A program made the position numbers and the translations under genes. A DNA stretch of 64,000 nucleotides, taken from Chiridota heheva. Lineage: Eukaryota > Echinodermata > Holothuroidea > Apodida > Chiridotidae. The notes under the pieces are model-generated. The model was not told the DNA's origin, did no database searches, and saw only the letters and a program-made list of their open reading frames with translations. The stretch's first letter is position 1; every line of letters begins with the position of its first letter. This document shows, one piece after another, positions 25,039 through 37,240 of the stretch. The DNA lies in NCBI GenBank assembly GCA_020152595.1, contig JAIGNY010001671.1, positions 908,599 to 972,598 of the forward strand, written 5' to 3'.

Positions 25039-25231
25039 ATGTGCTAAACAGGATACAAAATGGCTGCCCCAATAGAACTGCAGCTTAGAAATGCCCAAAG
25101 TTCTCTGCTATTTATGCAGCAGGAACATGCAGAGACTTTGCAAGGTTTACATGCAGAGCTTCAGAAATTGCAGAAGAAATGTGCAGAATTGACCTTTGAA
25201 CTTGCCATGAAGAGTGACGTGCTGGATGAAG
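25039..25231 (+). CDS. CCDC92: CCDC92-family protein, first coding exon
   Basis: The start ATG is at 25,060, after the acceptor TTTTTTTCAG (exon from 25,039). The protein begins MAAPIELQLRNAQSSLLFMQ, then QEHAETLQGLHAELQKLQKK and CAELTFELAMKSD. This matches the diagnostic N-terminal CCDC92 block (LLFLQQEHA..LKGLH.EI..LQQ.C.DLT.EL). The strong donor is GAAG|GTGGGT at 25,231. A two-codon upstream frame (ATG TGC TAA) sits at the very start of the exon, 21 bases before the main ATG and in frame. CCDC92 proteins are coiled-coil proteins linked to centrioles and cilia in vertebrates; function here is inferred from the family. Confidence 0.85.
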
Positions 25232-25339
25232 GTGGGTCTTTTTAATTTGTATTGTTCTCTTTCATATTTACTAATAGATTTACATTCTTTTCTTAATAAT
25301 CTACAAATTGTTATTTTGCACATTGCAAGTATAACTAGA

Positions 25340-25620
25340 ATTTTAGCACTCTACAGAGCGCATACCTCCATGCCTGTTCATTCCCCACCGGAATACAATC
25401 TACCTCAGAAATTCTTGACTCACCAACTTATAACCTTAAACAATCTTTTTCTTACTGTTGATCTGTATTGCCATTTACATTTTAGCACTCCGCAGAGTGC
25501 ATACCTCCATGCCTGTTCATTTCCCAGCGGAATACAATCTACCTCAGAAACTCTCACCCATCAACTTATAACCCCAAACAATCTCTTTCTCACTGTTGAT
25601 CTGTATTGCCATTTACATTT
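25340..25620. repeat. 139-bp tandem duplication in the CCDC92-like intron
   Basis: TTTTAGCACTCTACAGAGCG at 25,340 and TTTTAGCACTCCGCAGAGTG at 25,480 begin two copies of a ~139-bp unit. Both contain CATACCTCCATGCCTGTTCA. An ORF runs through both copies but shows no family resemblance. Confidence 0.8.
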
Positions 25621-25704
25621 TAAATACTTCATGAGCATCACTTGTAATTATTGTTTTTAGTTTAATTTATGCTAAGCATTCATTGTTTGAGCTCTATGCA
25701 GGGT

Positions 25705-26260
25705 AGATTCACATTTCATCATTTTCATTCATGGCAGAAACCAATTGTTTTGATTTCTATGATACCAGAAGCCACTTAACTTGATTTTCTTGAGTCCAGA
25801 AAATTGATGGAAGGCTGTTCTTTTATGGCATGATCATTGTTCAGCACATTCCAATGGAAAGTTTTAACCAAGTCTTGATAAATCTTGCCCTAAAAATATC
25901 TCCACCCCTCCAAGTCTACTCTCTCTCTCGCTCTCTTTGTTCCAAGAAGTCCCAAATTGTAATCACTTCTTCCTTAAGCAGTAACAAAACCACACACCAA
26001 CTTTAATCAAAATTCAAGCATCAGTTATTGAGATATCTTGATGACAGACAAACAAACAGAGGCCAAAACATGTCCCACCCCTCCATTTTCACCCTTCCCC
26101 TGTTCCAATATGTCTCAAATTGTAATCACTTCTTTCTTAAGCAGTAACAAAACCACACACCAAATTTATTCAAAATTTAATCATCAGTTATTGAGCTATC
26201 TTGATGACAGACAAACAAAGAGAGGCCAAGACATGTCCCTACCCCCATTTGCATAAAGAC
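25705..26260. repeat. Interspersed repeat, inverted relative to 6.3-7.7 kb
   Basis: 25,705-26,050 is the reverse complement of 7,740-7,469 joined to 6,476-6,390, without the 992-bp insertion. About 180 bp of it (AATTGTAATCACTTCTT to GATGACAGACAAACAAA) is repeated again in tandem up to 26,260. Intronic to the CCDC92-like gene. Confidence 0.8.
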
Positions 26261-26396
26261 TTCTTTTGAGAAGTCAAGCCATAGCCCTAGAGACAACAGA
26301 CAAACTCACCTTTACTCCATTTTTACCCATTTTGGTAAATTTGTTTAGCCAATTTTATCATTTATTGTTAAGATATCTTGATGACAAACAAACAAA

Positions 26397-26510
26397 TTTT
26401 GTGTTTGTTTCAGTCCAATCTTTTTGCACGGTAATAATCCCAGTGATTGTAAATCAGTTCAATCCAGATATTATCAATAAAAATGCAGATTTTCACTTAT
26501 TTAGGGCCAA
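26397..26510. repeat. ~110-bp dispersed repeat, second copy
   Basis: Copy of the sequence at 20,290-20,400: TTGTGTTTGTTTCAGTCCAA to TTTCACTTATTTAGGGCC. Confidence 0.7.
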
Positions 26511-26691
26511 TGTTTTGTCAAATGTTTAATTTGCTCTCAGGTGACCAGAGCTTTGTATCAGTGATTCAATTTCAGTCTCAATTTATTTTTTACAAAACCT
26601 CTTTGTACTGTATGTATTTGTGTGTGTTTTGAAAGAGGTACTGTATGTGCATGTTTTTGTGTACTGTAATGTTTCTGTGTCTGTAACAGCA

Positions 26692-27900
26692 AGCTTGTTA
26701 ACACAATATCTCAAGAATGATACACTGGATTCATCATTCATGTCATATTTGGTACACAGATAGCCCGTGATCTGTAGATGAGCGCTATTGTTTTGGTGGT
26801 GATGTCAAGCATATTAATTAGTAGGCAGGCTTAATGTTAAAATCTTGAAATACTCTTCTTTTAACAAGCACATGTCTGTTTTGTTTCATATTCAGTACAT
26901 TTATGATGTTAGCTAGTGTCTACATGTTTATGATATAAAAAATGTTGAAATTTATCAGTTTGCGTAGTAGGCGGGGCTTAATATGATTTTTTGAAAAGAG
27001 CTTGTTAACATGATATCTCAAGAACGATAAACTGCATTCATGGCATATTTGATACACTGATAGCCCGTGGTCTATAGATGTGCCCTTTTGTTTTTGTGGT
27101 GATGTCGTGCATATCAATAGAATAGGCAGGGCTTAATGTAAAAATCTTCAGATGCTCATATTTTAACAACTACACTTCTGTTTTGATTCATAGTGGTACA
27201 GTATATTTATGTTGTTAGCTAGTATATACATATTCATGGTATAAAACTGTTGAATATTGTTAATGTACATCTTCATGGTGGGCGGGGCTAAATATGGTTT
27301 TGCTGAAAAAGAGCTTGTTAACACAGTAACTCAAGGACAATACATCGGATACAGGACATATTGTTGTACACAGTTTACCCATTGTCTGTTTGTGTGCCCT
27401 ATTGTTTTTGGTTGTAATGTCATGGATATTGCTAAGTGGAAGGGAGGGGGGAGGGGGCTTTATACAAAATAAGACAAATCTTAAAAAAGTGATAAATTTA
27501 TAGCAATCATACAGTACAGTATGTCTGTTTGCATCATACTTGCATGTTATTTTTCAGTTATTGTGTACATGCTTATGTTGTCAACAGGTTATATCTCTAA
27601 TATGCATGCCTCAATGTGAAAATGCTAGAATTTGTTTTTAAACACATCGCACACATGTCATATGTGGCACATTATGGGTGAGTTAGGGTCTGTATATGTG
27701 ACTCATTGGTTTGGTGGCGAAATTATGTAGGTAGGGCTTTATGTACAAATTTTAACACAGTGATAAATGTGCATGTTTTGCATCATATAGGCTAAGTGTT
27801 GTAAACAGGTTTTATTTTATTGATATGCATGGTGGGTATGGCTTAATGAATGTGCTTTTTAGCATATTTCATGATATGCAATGCCAGTTAATATAAAACT
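26692..27900. repeat. ~310-bp tandem repeat, three clear copies and a decayed fourth
   Basis: Units begin AGCTTGTTAACACAATATCT at 26,692, again at 26,999 and again at 27,312. Spacing is 307 and 313 bp. Each holds ...ATTGTTTTGGTGGTGATGTC... and ends near GGCGGGGCTTAATATG. A fourth, weakly similar copy lies near 27,600-27,900. It is in the intron of the CCDC92-like gene. Confidence 0.8.
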
Positions 27901-28905
27901 TGAAACTTCAACCAACAATGAAAGAATCCATCGGAACCACTAAAGTTTAACCTTTTGGGGTTTCTGGTTATAACATTTTTATCGTGAGGTGATATTCTTA
28001 ATTTAAATATCAGGAGACTTTAAATAATTGATATGCAATATAGTGTTTCAAAGAATGGATGAGTGTGGTTGTGTAGTACTGTAAATGTAGTAATCACTTA
28101 TTCATGCAAACCTCACTTATCTGTTGTGATTATCTGAACCATGGTCTGGAGACCATGATTCAGGCCTAAATGAAGTTCTGAAAGTTGGTAGTGGAAACAA
28201 ATTCAATGTAATTCACAAGGTAAATTCATGCATTACAGATAATGTTCATGTACATTCATGTCAAGAGTACTCTGTATGACATTGCACTTATTTCATGACA
28301 GCTTGTTCAAATTCATGCAAAATCTCATTTATGCAAATATTTTGTTTATCCAAACTACAGTACCTTTAGTGCTGACAGATTGAGAAATGTGAGCAAATAT
28401 GTAATTCAAATATCTGTTTGTAAAGATGGGAAAATATTAAGATTGATTTAGAATTGTATGTACAATACAGATTGTACGAAACTACTGTACTGTAAGTTGA
28501 TACAGCATAATAGTATTAGGCTGTTTCTGTATGAATTCGTAGAGAACTTTTATTGAACAAGTTGCTACCCAAACATAGATACTGCATGTAGTGTCCCAGT
28601 CATGTGGGTGAATCTCATCTTGGAACCCCAAACTATTTGCTACTGTGTGTGCTTGTATGCCAAAGTGTCATATACTGAGCATACACATAATGGTACAAAT
28701 ATGACTAAAGTGTCACTGTTATAGCAAGTGAAAATCCATTTTCAAAAGCGTAAACAATCAACAATGATGATCTTTTATCAATTAATGAATTAAATTAAAA
28801 TTCTCATCCTTGAGTTTCTCTATTACAAACTTTGCAGTATAAGAAGCAACAGCCAAGTAGGAAGTGTACAGTAATATTGAAAATTATTTTCTGGTTTCTT
28901 TACAG
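27901..28905. other. CCDC92-like intron, no recognised feature
   Basis: AT-rich intronic DNA ending in the acceptor TTTCTTTACAG at 28,905. I looked for a small exon that would repair the reading phase between the two coding exons and did not find a convincing one. Confidence 0.4.
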
Positions 28906-29680
28906 AGGAATACAAAGAAGAACAAAGAAGTTAGAGGACCAACTCAAGCAATCGGAGGAGGTGACTACTGAATTACAATCTCAATTAGAGAGAAAAGACA
29001 GAAGGATATTGGCTTTAGAGCAACAGCTCAAGGCACAGGAGAAAAAATTTCAAGATGAAATCAAGCAACAAAAGCAAAAAATTTCCTCTCTTTCAAACGA
29101 ACTTGATCAAAGGTCAACAACAATTGCTTATCTTACCACTCAACTTCATCAAATGTCCAGATTGAAACACAAGGAAAGGGAAGCATCCAGCAGGGAGTCC
29201 CACAGGACGGAGAGCCCCCAGCCCCCAAAAGAACCTCCTTCTAGACACAGAAGGAGGCCTGTTAGGACGCCGAGTGTGGACTCTGCTGGCTCTGTAGAAT
29301 ACAGGCGTGTGAATTTTTCCCACTCTCCTGACAGGTTAAATGGAAGCTTCATGTCCTCGCATTCAAAGCCACAGAGCCCTACCTATCATGAACCCATCGA
29401 TGTGTCTGCGTTTGTCGCCAAAGTGGATACCAAAAAAGCGAATGTTAAAATAAAACCAGCGCCCCCTATCTTGCCACCTATTTCCAATTTGCCTCAGGAT
29501 TCTAGCAACGTGTATTCAGCATCGACTATGTCACCTGGACAATATTATACCAGAAAGGGGATGAGGTTCAGTAGGCGAAGGGAAAGTGAGCCTACCGGAG
29601 TGAACTCTCTGGCAGTGAGGACTGTGCACCATACAAACAAAGACATTAATACTGCGCAGTCCAATGGTGATAGCTCCTGA
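28906..29680 (+). CDS. CCDC92: CCDC92-family protein, last coding exon
   Basis: The acceptor is TTTCTTTACAG at 28,905 and the stop TGA ends at 29,680. The frame gives KKLEDQLKQSEEVTTELQSQ, then heptad-rich sequence through ISSLSNELDQRSTTIAYLTT and QLHQ. This matches the CCDC92 coiled-coil block ending LS.ELEQR..TIAYLTSQLH. After that come Ser/Pro/Arg-rich disordered sequence and a conserved-looking APPILPPISN segment, similar to the IPPI segment of vertebrate CCDC92. The frame needs entry after two bases (..|A GGA ATA), but the previous exon's best donor leaves one base. So a small exon, or the weaker donor GGTGG|GTCTTT, must be used. Poly(A) signal AATAAA is at 29,704. Confidence 0.85.
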
Positions 29681-29703
29681 GGATAAGCGCTTTTAAAAAT
29701 AAA

Positions 29704-29709
29704 AATAAA
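29704..29709 (+). terminator. Poly(A) signal candidate of the CCDC92-like gene
   Basis: AATAAA 24 bases after the stop codon. A short 3' UTR would result. Other AATAAA strings occur in this AT-rich DNA, so the choice is tentative. Confidence 0.45.
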
Positions 29710-30384
29710 CTTGTTGAAAATATTTTTTCAAGTTAGAGCTGATAAAAACCTTGAAATTTAAAACCTTGAATTTCTAACCAAAATATGTTTTTTTATGGTT
29801 GGTGGAAAAACACAGTACATTTTCCTGCACGTTTTCATTATTTTTTCTTATCAAGGTTAAAAACTGTATTCTTGTTTTCATATCAAAATGAGCGTGGAAA
29901 TAAATTCTTCCTAATTTACCAATCTCATCAATTTCAATTTTACATTTCTTTGGGGCTGCAAACGAAGTAGAATTTAAAAACTCAACTTCTCCTTTGTGGT
30001 CCTGTCTTGCTAGGGCATTATGTTCGTAGATATGATAAGGCATATTCATTCAAATATTTAGGTAACATTGTGATTTGCTTACAAATATTTTTTTTCATCA
30101 ATAGCAATACCCCAAAGGATGACCAATATTGTGCCTTGATGCATAGATGCTGAAAATGTAAATCTTTGCCAAGGTTCAGTGTTTATATGATTTTGATAAG
30201 TAGTGCTGATTTATTTTCTAAGAGTTTTTTCATCGTAAAACTCATGGTTGCACACTTATTGTGGTCTAAAAGAAATACTGTCAATATTGGTGAAGAAGAA
30301 TGATTTTCTCCCAATATTTCTTCTTTATTAAGTTCCTTGAAAATTAGAAAAGAACTTTAAACCTCTAGTTAAATAATCTTTTTT

Positions 30385-31050
30385 ATTGTGTATGGACTGT
30401 ATGTAACAATCTTACCATTGTGTATGGACTGGATGTAACAATCTTACCATTGTGTATGGACTGGATGTAACAATCTTACCATTGTGTATGGACTGGATGT
30501 AACAATCTTACCATTGTGTATGGACTGAATGTAACAATCTTACCATTGTGTATATACTGGATGTAACAATCTTACCATTGTGTATGGACTAGATGTAACA
30601 ATCTTACCATTGTGTATAAACTGAATGTAACAATCTTACCATTGTCTGAATGTAACAATCTTACCATTAATACCATTGTGTATGGACTGAATGTAACAAT
30701 CTTACCATTGTGTATGGACTGATTGTAACAATCTTACCATTGTGTATAGACTAGATGTAACAATCTTACCATTGTGTATGGACTGATTGTAACAATCTTA
30801 CCATTGTGTATGGACTGGATGTAACAGTCTTACCATTGTGTATGCACTGATCATAACAATCTTACGATTGTGTATGGACTGAATGTAACAATCTTACCAT
30901 TGTGTATGGACTGATTGTAACAATCTTACCATTGTGTATAGACTGGATGTTAACAATCTTACCATTGTGTATGGACTGATTGTAAAAGTCTTACCATTGT
31001 GTATGGACTGGATGTAACAATCTTACCATTGTGTATGGACAATCTTACCA
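30385..31050. repeat. 32-bp minisatellite, about 20 copies
   Basis: Tandem units ATTGTGTATGGACTGGATGT followed by AACAATCTTACC. The period is 32 bp (for example 30,385 to 30,417), with a few shortened units near 30,635-30,680. It lies about 650 bp downstream of the CCDC92-like stop codon. Confidence 0.95.
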
Positions 31051-31403
31051 TTTACATGGATGGAATGTAACGATACAAGATTTTACAGCATTGTTGACTT
31101 TTTCTGCAAGAGTTCTTGACTTTTCCTGTCCAAACTGGACAAGATCTGCTTCACAAAAGGTTTCTGAGGAACTAATTTACTACGGATGCATACCAAACTT
31201 TGAGTCATTCGGTGTACATGTAGGTGCACAACACCTTTTCTCTTTGGCCTAAAAAAATGGTCAAAATATTACATCGTACTATTCAGAAAACATCACAAAA
31301 TATCCCAAATCTATAATGTTCTGGTACAAAAAGGACCTCAAAGTTAACCCTTTCATCATAGGTTTCAATGGAAGCAAATAATGAGCTCCGTGCTACCACA
31401 ACT

Positions 31404-32011
31404 TAAAGGAGACGTAAAGTACGACATAATCCTTATTTCATGTAATAGAATTTGAAATAACAAATGACTGACCAAGTTTCATACCTCCTGAAGCAATTTA
31501 ATACATTTTTTGTAATTATTAAAAACTTTAATACTACTACTTAATATAATAGTACTATGGGAGCTGCCATTTTATTTCAAAACATGCAGATTATGATGTC
31601 ATCAGCCCAGCAGGATGTTGGAATGCTTTGTATTTCTTTATAATCTACCCAAGTTTTCTAGCTTATAAAAGATTGTTTTCCTTTTGTAAGGGTCAAGAAA
31701 TTTTTGTGTTAACATGAAATTATCAAAACATGCTTTAAAACTTTGTCACATCATTTTGGAATAAAAACTGTAATCACATTTATAAAGAAATTCATTATAA
31801 TCCTTATGTCCCTATTGGGAAAATTATGTCATCATGCACAATATTGCAATACGGATTTGAACAAAATGGCAGCCCCTGTGAGTTGATTTCAAAGATGAAT
31901 AATTTGAGATAAGATTAACATTTTGACTTATTGTTTTTGGTATCTGGTTTAGAATGTTATCCTCTATTATATGAAATAATGATTGTATCAGACTTTATGT
32001 CTCCTTTAAGG
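31404..32011. mobile_element. Foldback MITE, ~608 bp
   Basis: The left end CTTAAAGGAGACGTAAAGTA and on (ATAATCCTTATTTCATGTAA) recurs inverted at the right end, as CTTAAAGGAGACATAAAGTC and ATCATTATTTCATATAA. The centre contains no coding sequence. A solo end of the same family lies near 23,600. Confidence 0.8.
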
Positions 32012-32089
32012 TATAGTTCCATGTACAGAAACTGATGGGCATTTATACGTAGTAATTTGTTTGAAAAGATAAAAGTGGAAATAAATTGT

Positions 32090-32660
32090 TTCTTTTTAAA
32101 GAATTAGTTCAGGGATTATGCAAGTCAATCATATATGAAAGAGGACTTCAAAATACACAAAATAGTGAAGAAACCATTCAAAAATCTTATTCCGTTAAGG
32201 AGATATCTAAGTATGAACTTTGTTATTATTTGTGTAGAAACGACTGAAATCAGACTATTTGTGATGTCATAGCCTCAGATTCCTCAGTCTTGATGTATTC
32301 TATCATATTTTGTCCTGCGATTTTGCGGCTTAGGAACCATGGGATATGTCAAAAAAGTAGTAAAATTGAATTAAGGAAGGGTAATTATAATATACCACCT
32401 AAAGAAAGTTTGAGGAAAAATAATGTAAGAATTAAATAAACTTTCTTTAAAAACATAAAATTTTCGAGGAATCTGAGGCTGTGACATCACAACCAGTAGT
32501 CTGATTTCAGTAATTTCTACCGAAATGATACCAAACTTTAAACTTGAATTTCTCCTTAACGGAATAAGATTTTGCAATGCCTTCTTCACCATTTTGTTTC
32601 TTTTGAAGTCCTCTTTCATATAAGATGGACTTGCATGACCACCGAACTAATCCTTTAATA
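32090..32660. mobile_element. Foldback element, copy B (long inverted repeats)
   Basis: The first ~190 bp (from AATTAGTTCAGGGATTATGC; includes AGAGGACTTC, ATCTTATTCCGTTAAGGAGA, TGATGTCATAGCCTCAGATT) recurs inverted in the last ~200 bp. Same family as 4,855-5,350 and 35,325-35,905. The inverted arms make up most of the element. Minus-strand ORF 32,371-32,619 lies in the right arm and is not a gene. Confidence 0.85.
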
Positions 32661-33912
32661 TATGACAGTTCTAAAATATTCCTAGCAAAGTGTCTAAGTA
32701 ATAAGTTTCCCGAACAGTAAGTAATTTGGAAGTTACGAGCAGTTCCATTTTTAGTGGGGAATAGTTTTTCAATTTTCCTCCCTCAAATAACAGTACAGGA
32801 TTCTGTATATTGACTTACACCACAGTTCCATCGTAGCATATTCCTTATATAATGATACTGAGTTCTTATGTACCACTTATCTACAATCCATCCGTACTCA
32901 AAAGTGGTTGATTAAATGACAAATTATTTTGTTCTTAAAATAAAATAAAAAGTTTCACAGAAGCTTTTTTGTTATAGTGCTAGTTTTCGTTTTTTCATGA
33001 AAAAGTTTCAAAATTTTTGCTTATAAAGTAAAACCCGGCATCGTTTATATCTAAATCCTTTGACTTTTGTAAGAAAGGAATCTTTTAGTTTGAGATCATT
33101 GCTAAGATGAGAAAGATTTGAATATACATATTTATCCTCACCTTACAAATGTTATGTTTTTCATCAACTTTTCATTTGAACTTCTAAAGTTGAACAAAGA
33201 TGGGATTAGGGTTCTAAAGCTTCACAAGGCTTTTGTTCTGAATTATGATTTGATGAAACATCAATATGTTTGATGTGCCAAGATACACACTTTAATGTTT
33301 ACCTGCTTGATATCTTTTTGCCAGTTTTAATATTACGAAGTTCTTATTTAGCGCTGTTCAACATGCAATGCATACTCAAAGCCCTCTACAATGATAACTT
33401 TTGAGGCTCAAAGCTGCAGCCAACATACAGCGCTTAAGCCTGTTTGTTCACTTTAACAATAAAGTAAAAGCATCAATGTGGAATATATGATATAGTGTTT
33501 GTTACTAATGCAGATCTCTGAACGGAAGCTTTGAGCAAGTAAATTTCAAACTTTTGAACTTGATCAAGTGTGAAATTCAATATTTAATTTAAATGAATGG
33601 TCTGTTTTAAGTTTACAATTTAACATAAAAAAACACAAACGGTTAGTAATTAGGTCATTTTCAATAAAAATGTAATATTTTGGGAACTTTCATAAAACGT
33701 TTATTTCATGAAAAAATAATTTACTGTGTGAGTATATTATTACACATGACTTGTAATGCTTGTTGCAATTGCAGTCGTGATGCTGTCGCAGTAAAATTAG
33801 TTACTTCAGAAAATTAAAACAAAACCAGTCATAATTTTAGCTTTGTAAGTGTACATAAAATTTCTTAATAAAAGTGAAAAAATTAATTCATGCAGAAATT
33901 TCAATATTTCTT
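32661..33912. other. Intergenic sequence, nothing recognised
   Basis: AT-rich DNA between two foldback elements, without visible gene or repeat. Confidence 0.4.
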
Positions 33913-34731
33913 ATAGGAATATTCCCATGGGTTTTTTTTAATTCTATTTAAAAGAGCATACTTTTAGAGCCAATTTATTACAAAAAACAGGTTGATATAA
34001 TATTCTGTTCACGAGATATAGATTTTTAAAAGAATATTCCCATGGTTTCTTGTATAATTCTATTTGAATGAATATACTTTTAGAGTCAACTTGGTACAGA
34101 AATCAAGTTGATATCATATTCCCTTCAGGAGATATGGATTTTTAAAGGAATATTCCTATGATTTTTTGTATAATTCTATTTAAAAGAACATACTTCTAGA
34201 GCCAATTTGATACAAAAAAAAAGGTTGATATCATATTCCATTCAGGAGACATGGGTTTTAAAGATTTCCCAATTGCATTTTACAGTTTTTGTACAGTATG
34301 ATGAATTTGTGTTTTATGATGTTATAGAAGAAATTCCATTCCAGATATTTATGAATTTCTTTGAATGTTTATTGGTTGTTTCTGTATGATTAGAAACAAT
34401 TTTCCAAAAGTTATTGAAGCAGAGTCTATTTGGCAATAAAATATAAATATAATATGATATAAATACCTAACTTTCATCAATTTTTAGCAGGTTTTACTAA
34501 TAAAACAGATGATAGATTTTAATGAAATACATAAACTTTGTGGGAGAATGTGTTGTTTGATGTAATACTGAGCTTTTTCCTATTCGTTTACTGGTATTTT
34601 TTGTGAACCTTATAAATGGAATATCTCCTGGTAGTAATAACATATCAACATGATTTTTGTATTAAAATGTTTCTAAAATTGTTCTCTTTCTTATGAAAGG
34701 TTAAGAAAAAACATGGGAATATTCCTTTAAT
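33913..34731. mobile_element. MITE with tripled left end
   Basis: Three tandem ~117-bp units begin with AGGAATATTCCCATG (33,915; 34,031; 34,149), each with CATACTTTTAGAGCCAA and a GGTTGATAT block. The element closes at about 34,731 with CATGGGAATATTCCTTTAA, the inverse of the unit start. The inverted ends plus amplified left end suggest one element with internal duplication. Confidence 0.65.
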
Positions 34732-35324
34732 TTTACCAAGGCAATTGATGTTTATCTTGGTTTGTTTTATGCTGACATTAGAGAACTTCCAACATATGTT
34801 CTATTTACCGTACTGGAGGATTTTTCACAAATCTTTCTTTAAACTCAAGAAAACCAGCAGTCTTGTTCAAGACAGGTGGCAGATCAAATAATTGTTTATG
34901 GATGAGTTTCAAATATAAATTATTTGTGTTTGAAAATCTGCAAAAGCTATACATTTTCATGAAATATGAATCATTTTAAGGTAATCATCATCATGTAAGT
35001 GTAAGCTACAGTATTAATTGTTTTCATTGTATCTGATAATTTGACACATTTTCCCAAACATCTCAAAATTTGATATTATATTTTAAATCCCTTTTGAATG
35101 TCACAAGAAGTGCTTTTATTGGTAGGAATTTTTCTGATCCTTATAGTGGTCTTGATGTATGCTTTGTGTCTAGCTTTTAGCATTTTTAAGATTTTAATTG
35201 AGCTGAGACTTATTCAAAATGTGACTTACTTGAATGCCATTTGCTGTTTTTATATCAAATTTCCAAGAACTTCATTCAGCATTTCAAGATGTTAAGTATG
35301 CATTGTTAAAAATGAATAACTAAA

Positions 35325-35905
35325 GCTTTAAAGGATAAGTTCAATGCTCAAGCAAATCTTATATGAACAAGGACCTCAAAAGACAACATAGTGAAGTAAC
35401 CATTTAAAAATCTTATTCCGTTCAGGAGATATCAAAGTTTAAATTTGGTATCATTTGTTTAGAAATGACTAAAATCAGACTAGTTGTGATGTCATAGCCG
35501 CAGATTCCTCAAAGTTGTTATGTATTCTATCATGTTTTGTTGTGTGATTTTTAGGCTTTAAAACCATTGAATATGTCAAAAAAGTAGTAAAACTGAATCT
35601 AGTAAGGGTATTTATAATGTACCACCTGAAGAAAGTTTGAGGAAAAATAATTTAAATAGTAAAAAATTTAAATAAATTTCCTTTAAAATACATTAACAAT
35701 TACTTAGAATGTGAGGATGAGGACAACAACTTTCCATAGTAGACTTACAACACCAATCATTTCTACACGGATAAGACAGAGCTTCAAATTTGAATATCTC
35801 CATAACGGAATAAGATATTTGAATGGTTTCTTCATTTTCTTTCTTTTGAAGTTCTGTTTCATATAAGATGAACATGCTTGACCACTGAACTTATCCGCAT
35901 ATCAA
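35325..35905. mobile_element. Foldback element, copy C
   Basis: Third copy of the family at 4,855 and 32,090: starts AAGGATAAGTTCAATGCTCA, contains ATCTTATTCCGTTCAGGAGA and CTATCATGTTTTGTTGTGTG, and ends GACCACTGAACTTATCC. The interior (AATGTGAGGATGAGGACAAC, TTTCCATAGTAGACTTACAA) matches copy A better than copy B. Confidence 0.8.
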
Positions 35906-37240
35906 GATCTTTTTAGGGTAATCCTGTTAATTCCAGGTATTTATGTTTTATTGATCACTGAAAACTTTTAAAAGCTGATTTGAACAACAGATCAACTCCA
36001 AATTCTAACTGCAGTTGGGGTGCTACATGTAGGCAATTTTTGTTAGGGACATGAGAGGAAGCAGTTCTGTTACAAAAGGAGGGGGAGGGGTGTTGTACAT
36101 CACAAACCAGCTCATTTTAGCCATGCAAATTTTTGTAGGGAAAATCGTTTTCATGGGAAACAATTCCCCTTGGCAAAAATTGTTGTCGCACTTTTCCCTT
36201 TTACCCCATTTCAATAGTGGTTGAAACGAAAGTTTCCTTGGATGATCCTCTTCTTTAGCTTCAACATTGAGATGGAAAAGTGCGGGGGGGAAGGGGGGGG
36301 GGGAGGGGGAGACTGTAAGAACTTGACAACTAATTTTGTTGAAGATTGTAGGCCTGGTATAGTGCTGCCACTAACTAAATGATTGATATTCGTTTTCTGG
36401 GTTTAATATACATTTGATTTAAGAAAAATGATATTCATGAGGCTGAGTATGCAATGGTTAATTATCATTTTAAAAAATTAGAAATTTATGTTCTTCCATT
36501 AATAATCATACTTTCACAGACAACATTAACACACTTGGAAAAGATTTTAAATAAGATTACTAAAATGAATGTTTTAGAGAGATTAGGTCATAAAAATAGA
36601 AACACTGACATTTGTTTTTTTTTTTTTTCTTATTCCCCAAAAAACACCTGGATTACATCATTTACAAAAGCATGAATGATTGTTAATTTCTTCTCCTCAA
36701 AACTCATACAGCGGATCAAGAGAGCTTCATGTTTTTATCATAACTTTACAAAAGTTTATCGGTACCTGACAAAACATGAAATTAGCCATATCAAAAGCAA
36801 GCTTCAAGATTGTGTTTGTTAAGATTTTTTTTTATTAGTGTGGGGTGCACACTACTATTAATTATTTATTGAGGCTATGTTTAGCTAAATGTAAAGCTTT
36901 ATATTATTCAAGTGGTGCTTTGTGCATGTAAATTTTTTCATTCGAGTTATACCGCGATCTTGCTTTATACAAAATTTAAGAGCTCTTTGTTAACAAATAG
37001 CTATTAATGTTGTGAAGTGTTTTCTTCAATTATTGGTCTTTCATACTTTTGAGTCTTGAATTTGACTTTTGACTTTTTTAATTCATTTTTACAACACTTA
37101 TCATGACTTTAATCAGCTTGCTGATTTGAAGGTGAGAACCTTTTTAAATATATTGCATAAATACAAATTTGTGTTTTCTTCTTTGTTTTTGTCTTATTTG
37201 TTCCAATGCGATAGCTTCAGGAACCTATGCAGTCAGAGTG
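35906..37240. other. Intergenic; G-rich run at 36,283-36,312
   Basis: No gene is seen. GCGGGGGGGAAGGGGGGGGG and the following G-rich bases at 36,283-36,312 could form a G-quadruplex on the plus strand. The rest is AT-rich. Confidence 0.5.

Noticed and set aside
25214..25660. 148-codon plus-strand ORF overlapping the CCDC92-like donor
   Set aside because: Runs through the intronic 139-bp duplication in a different frame; no family resemblance.
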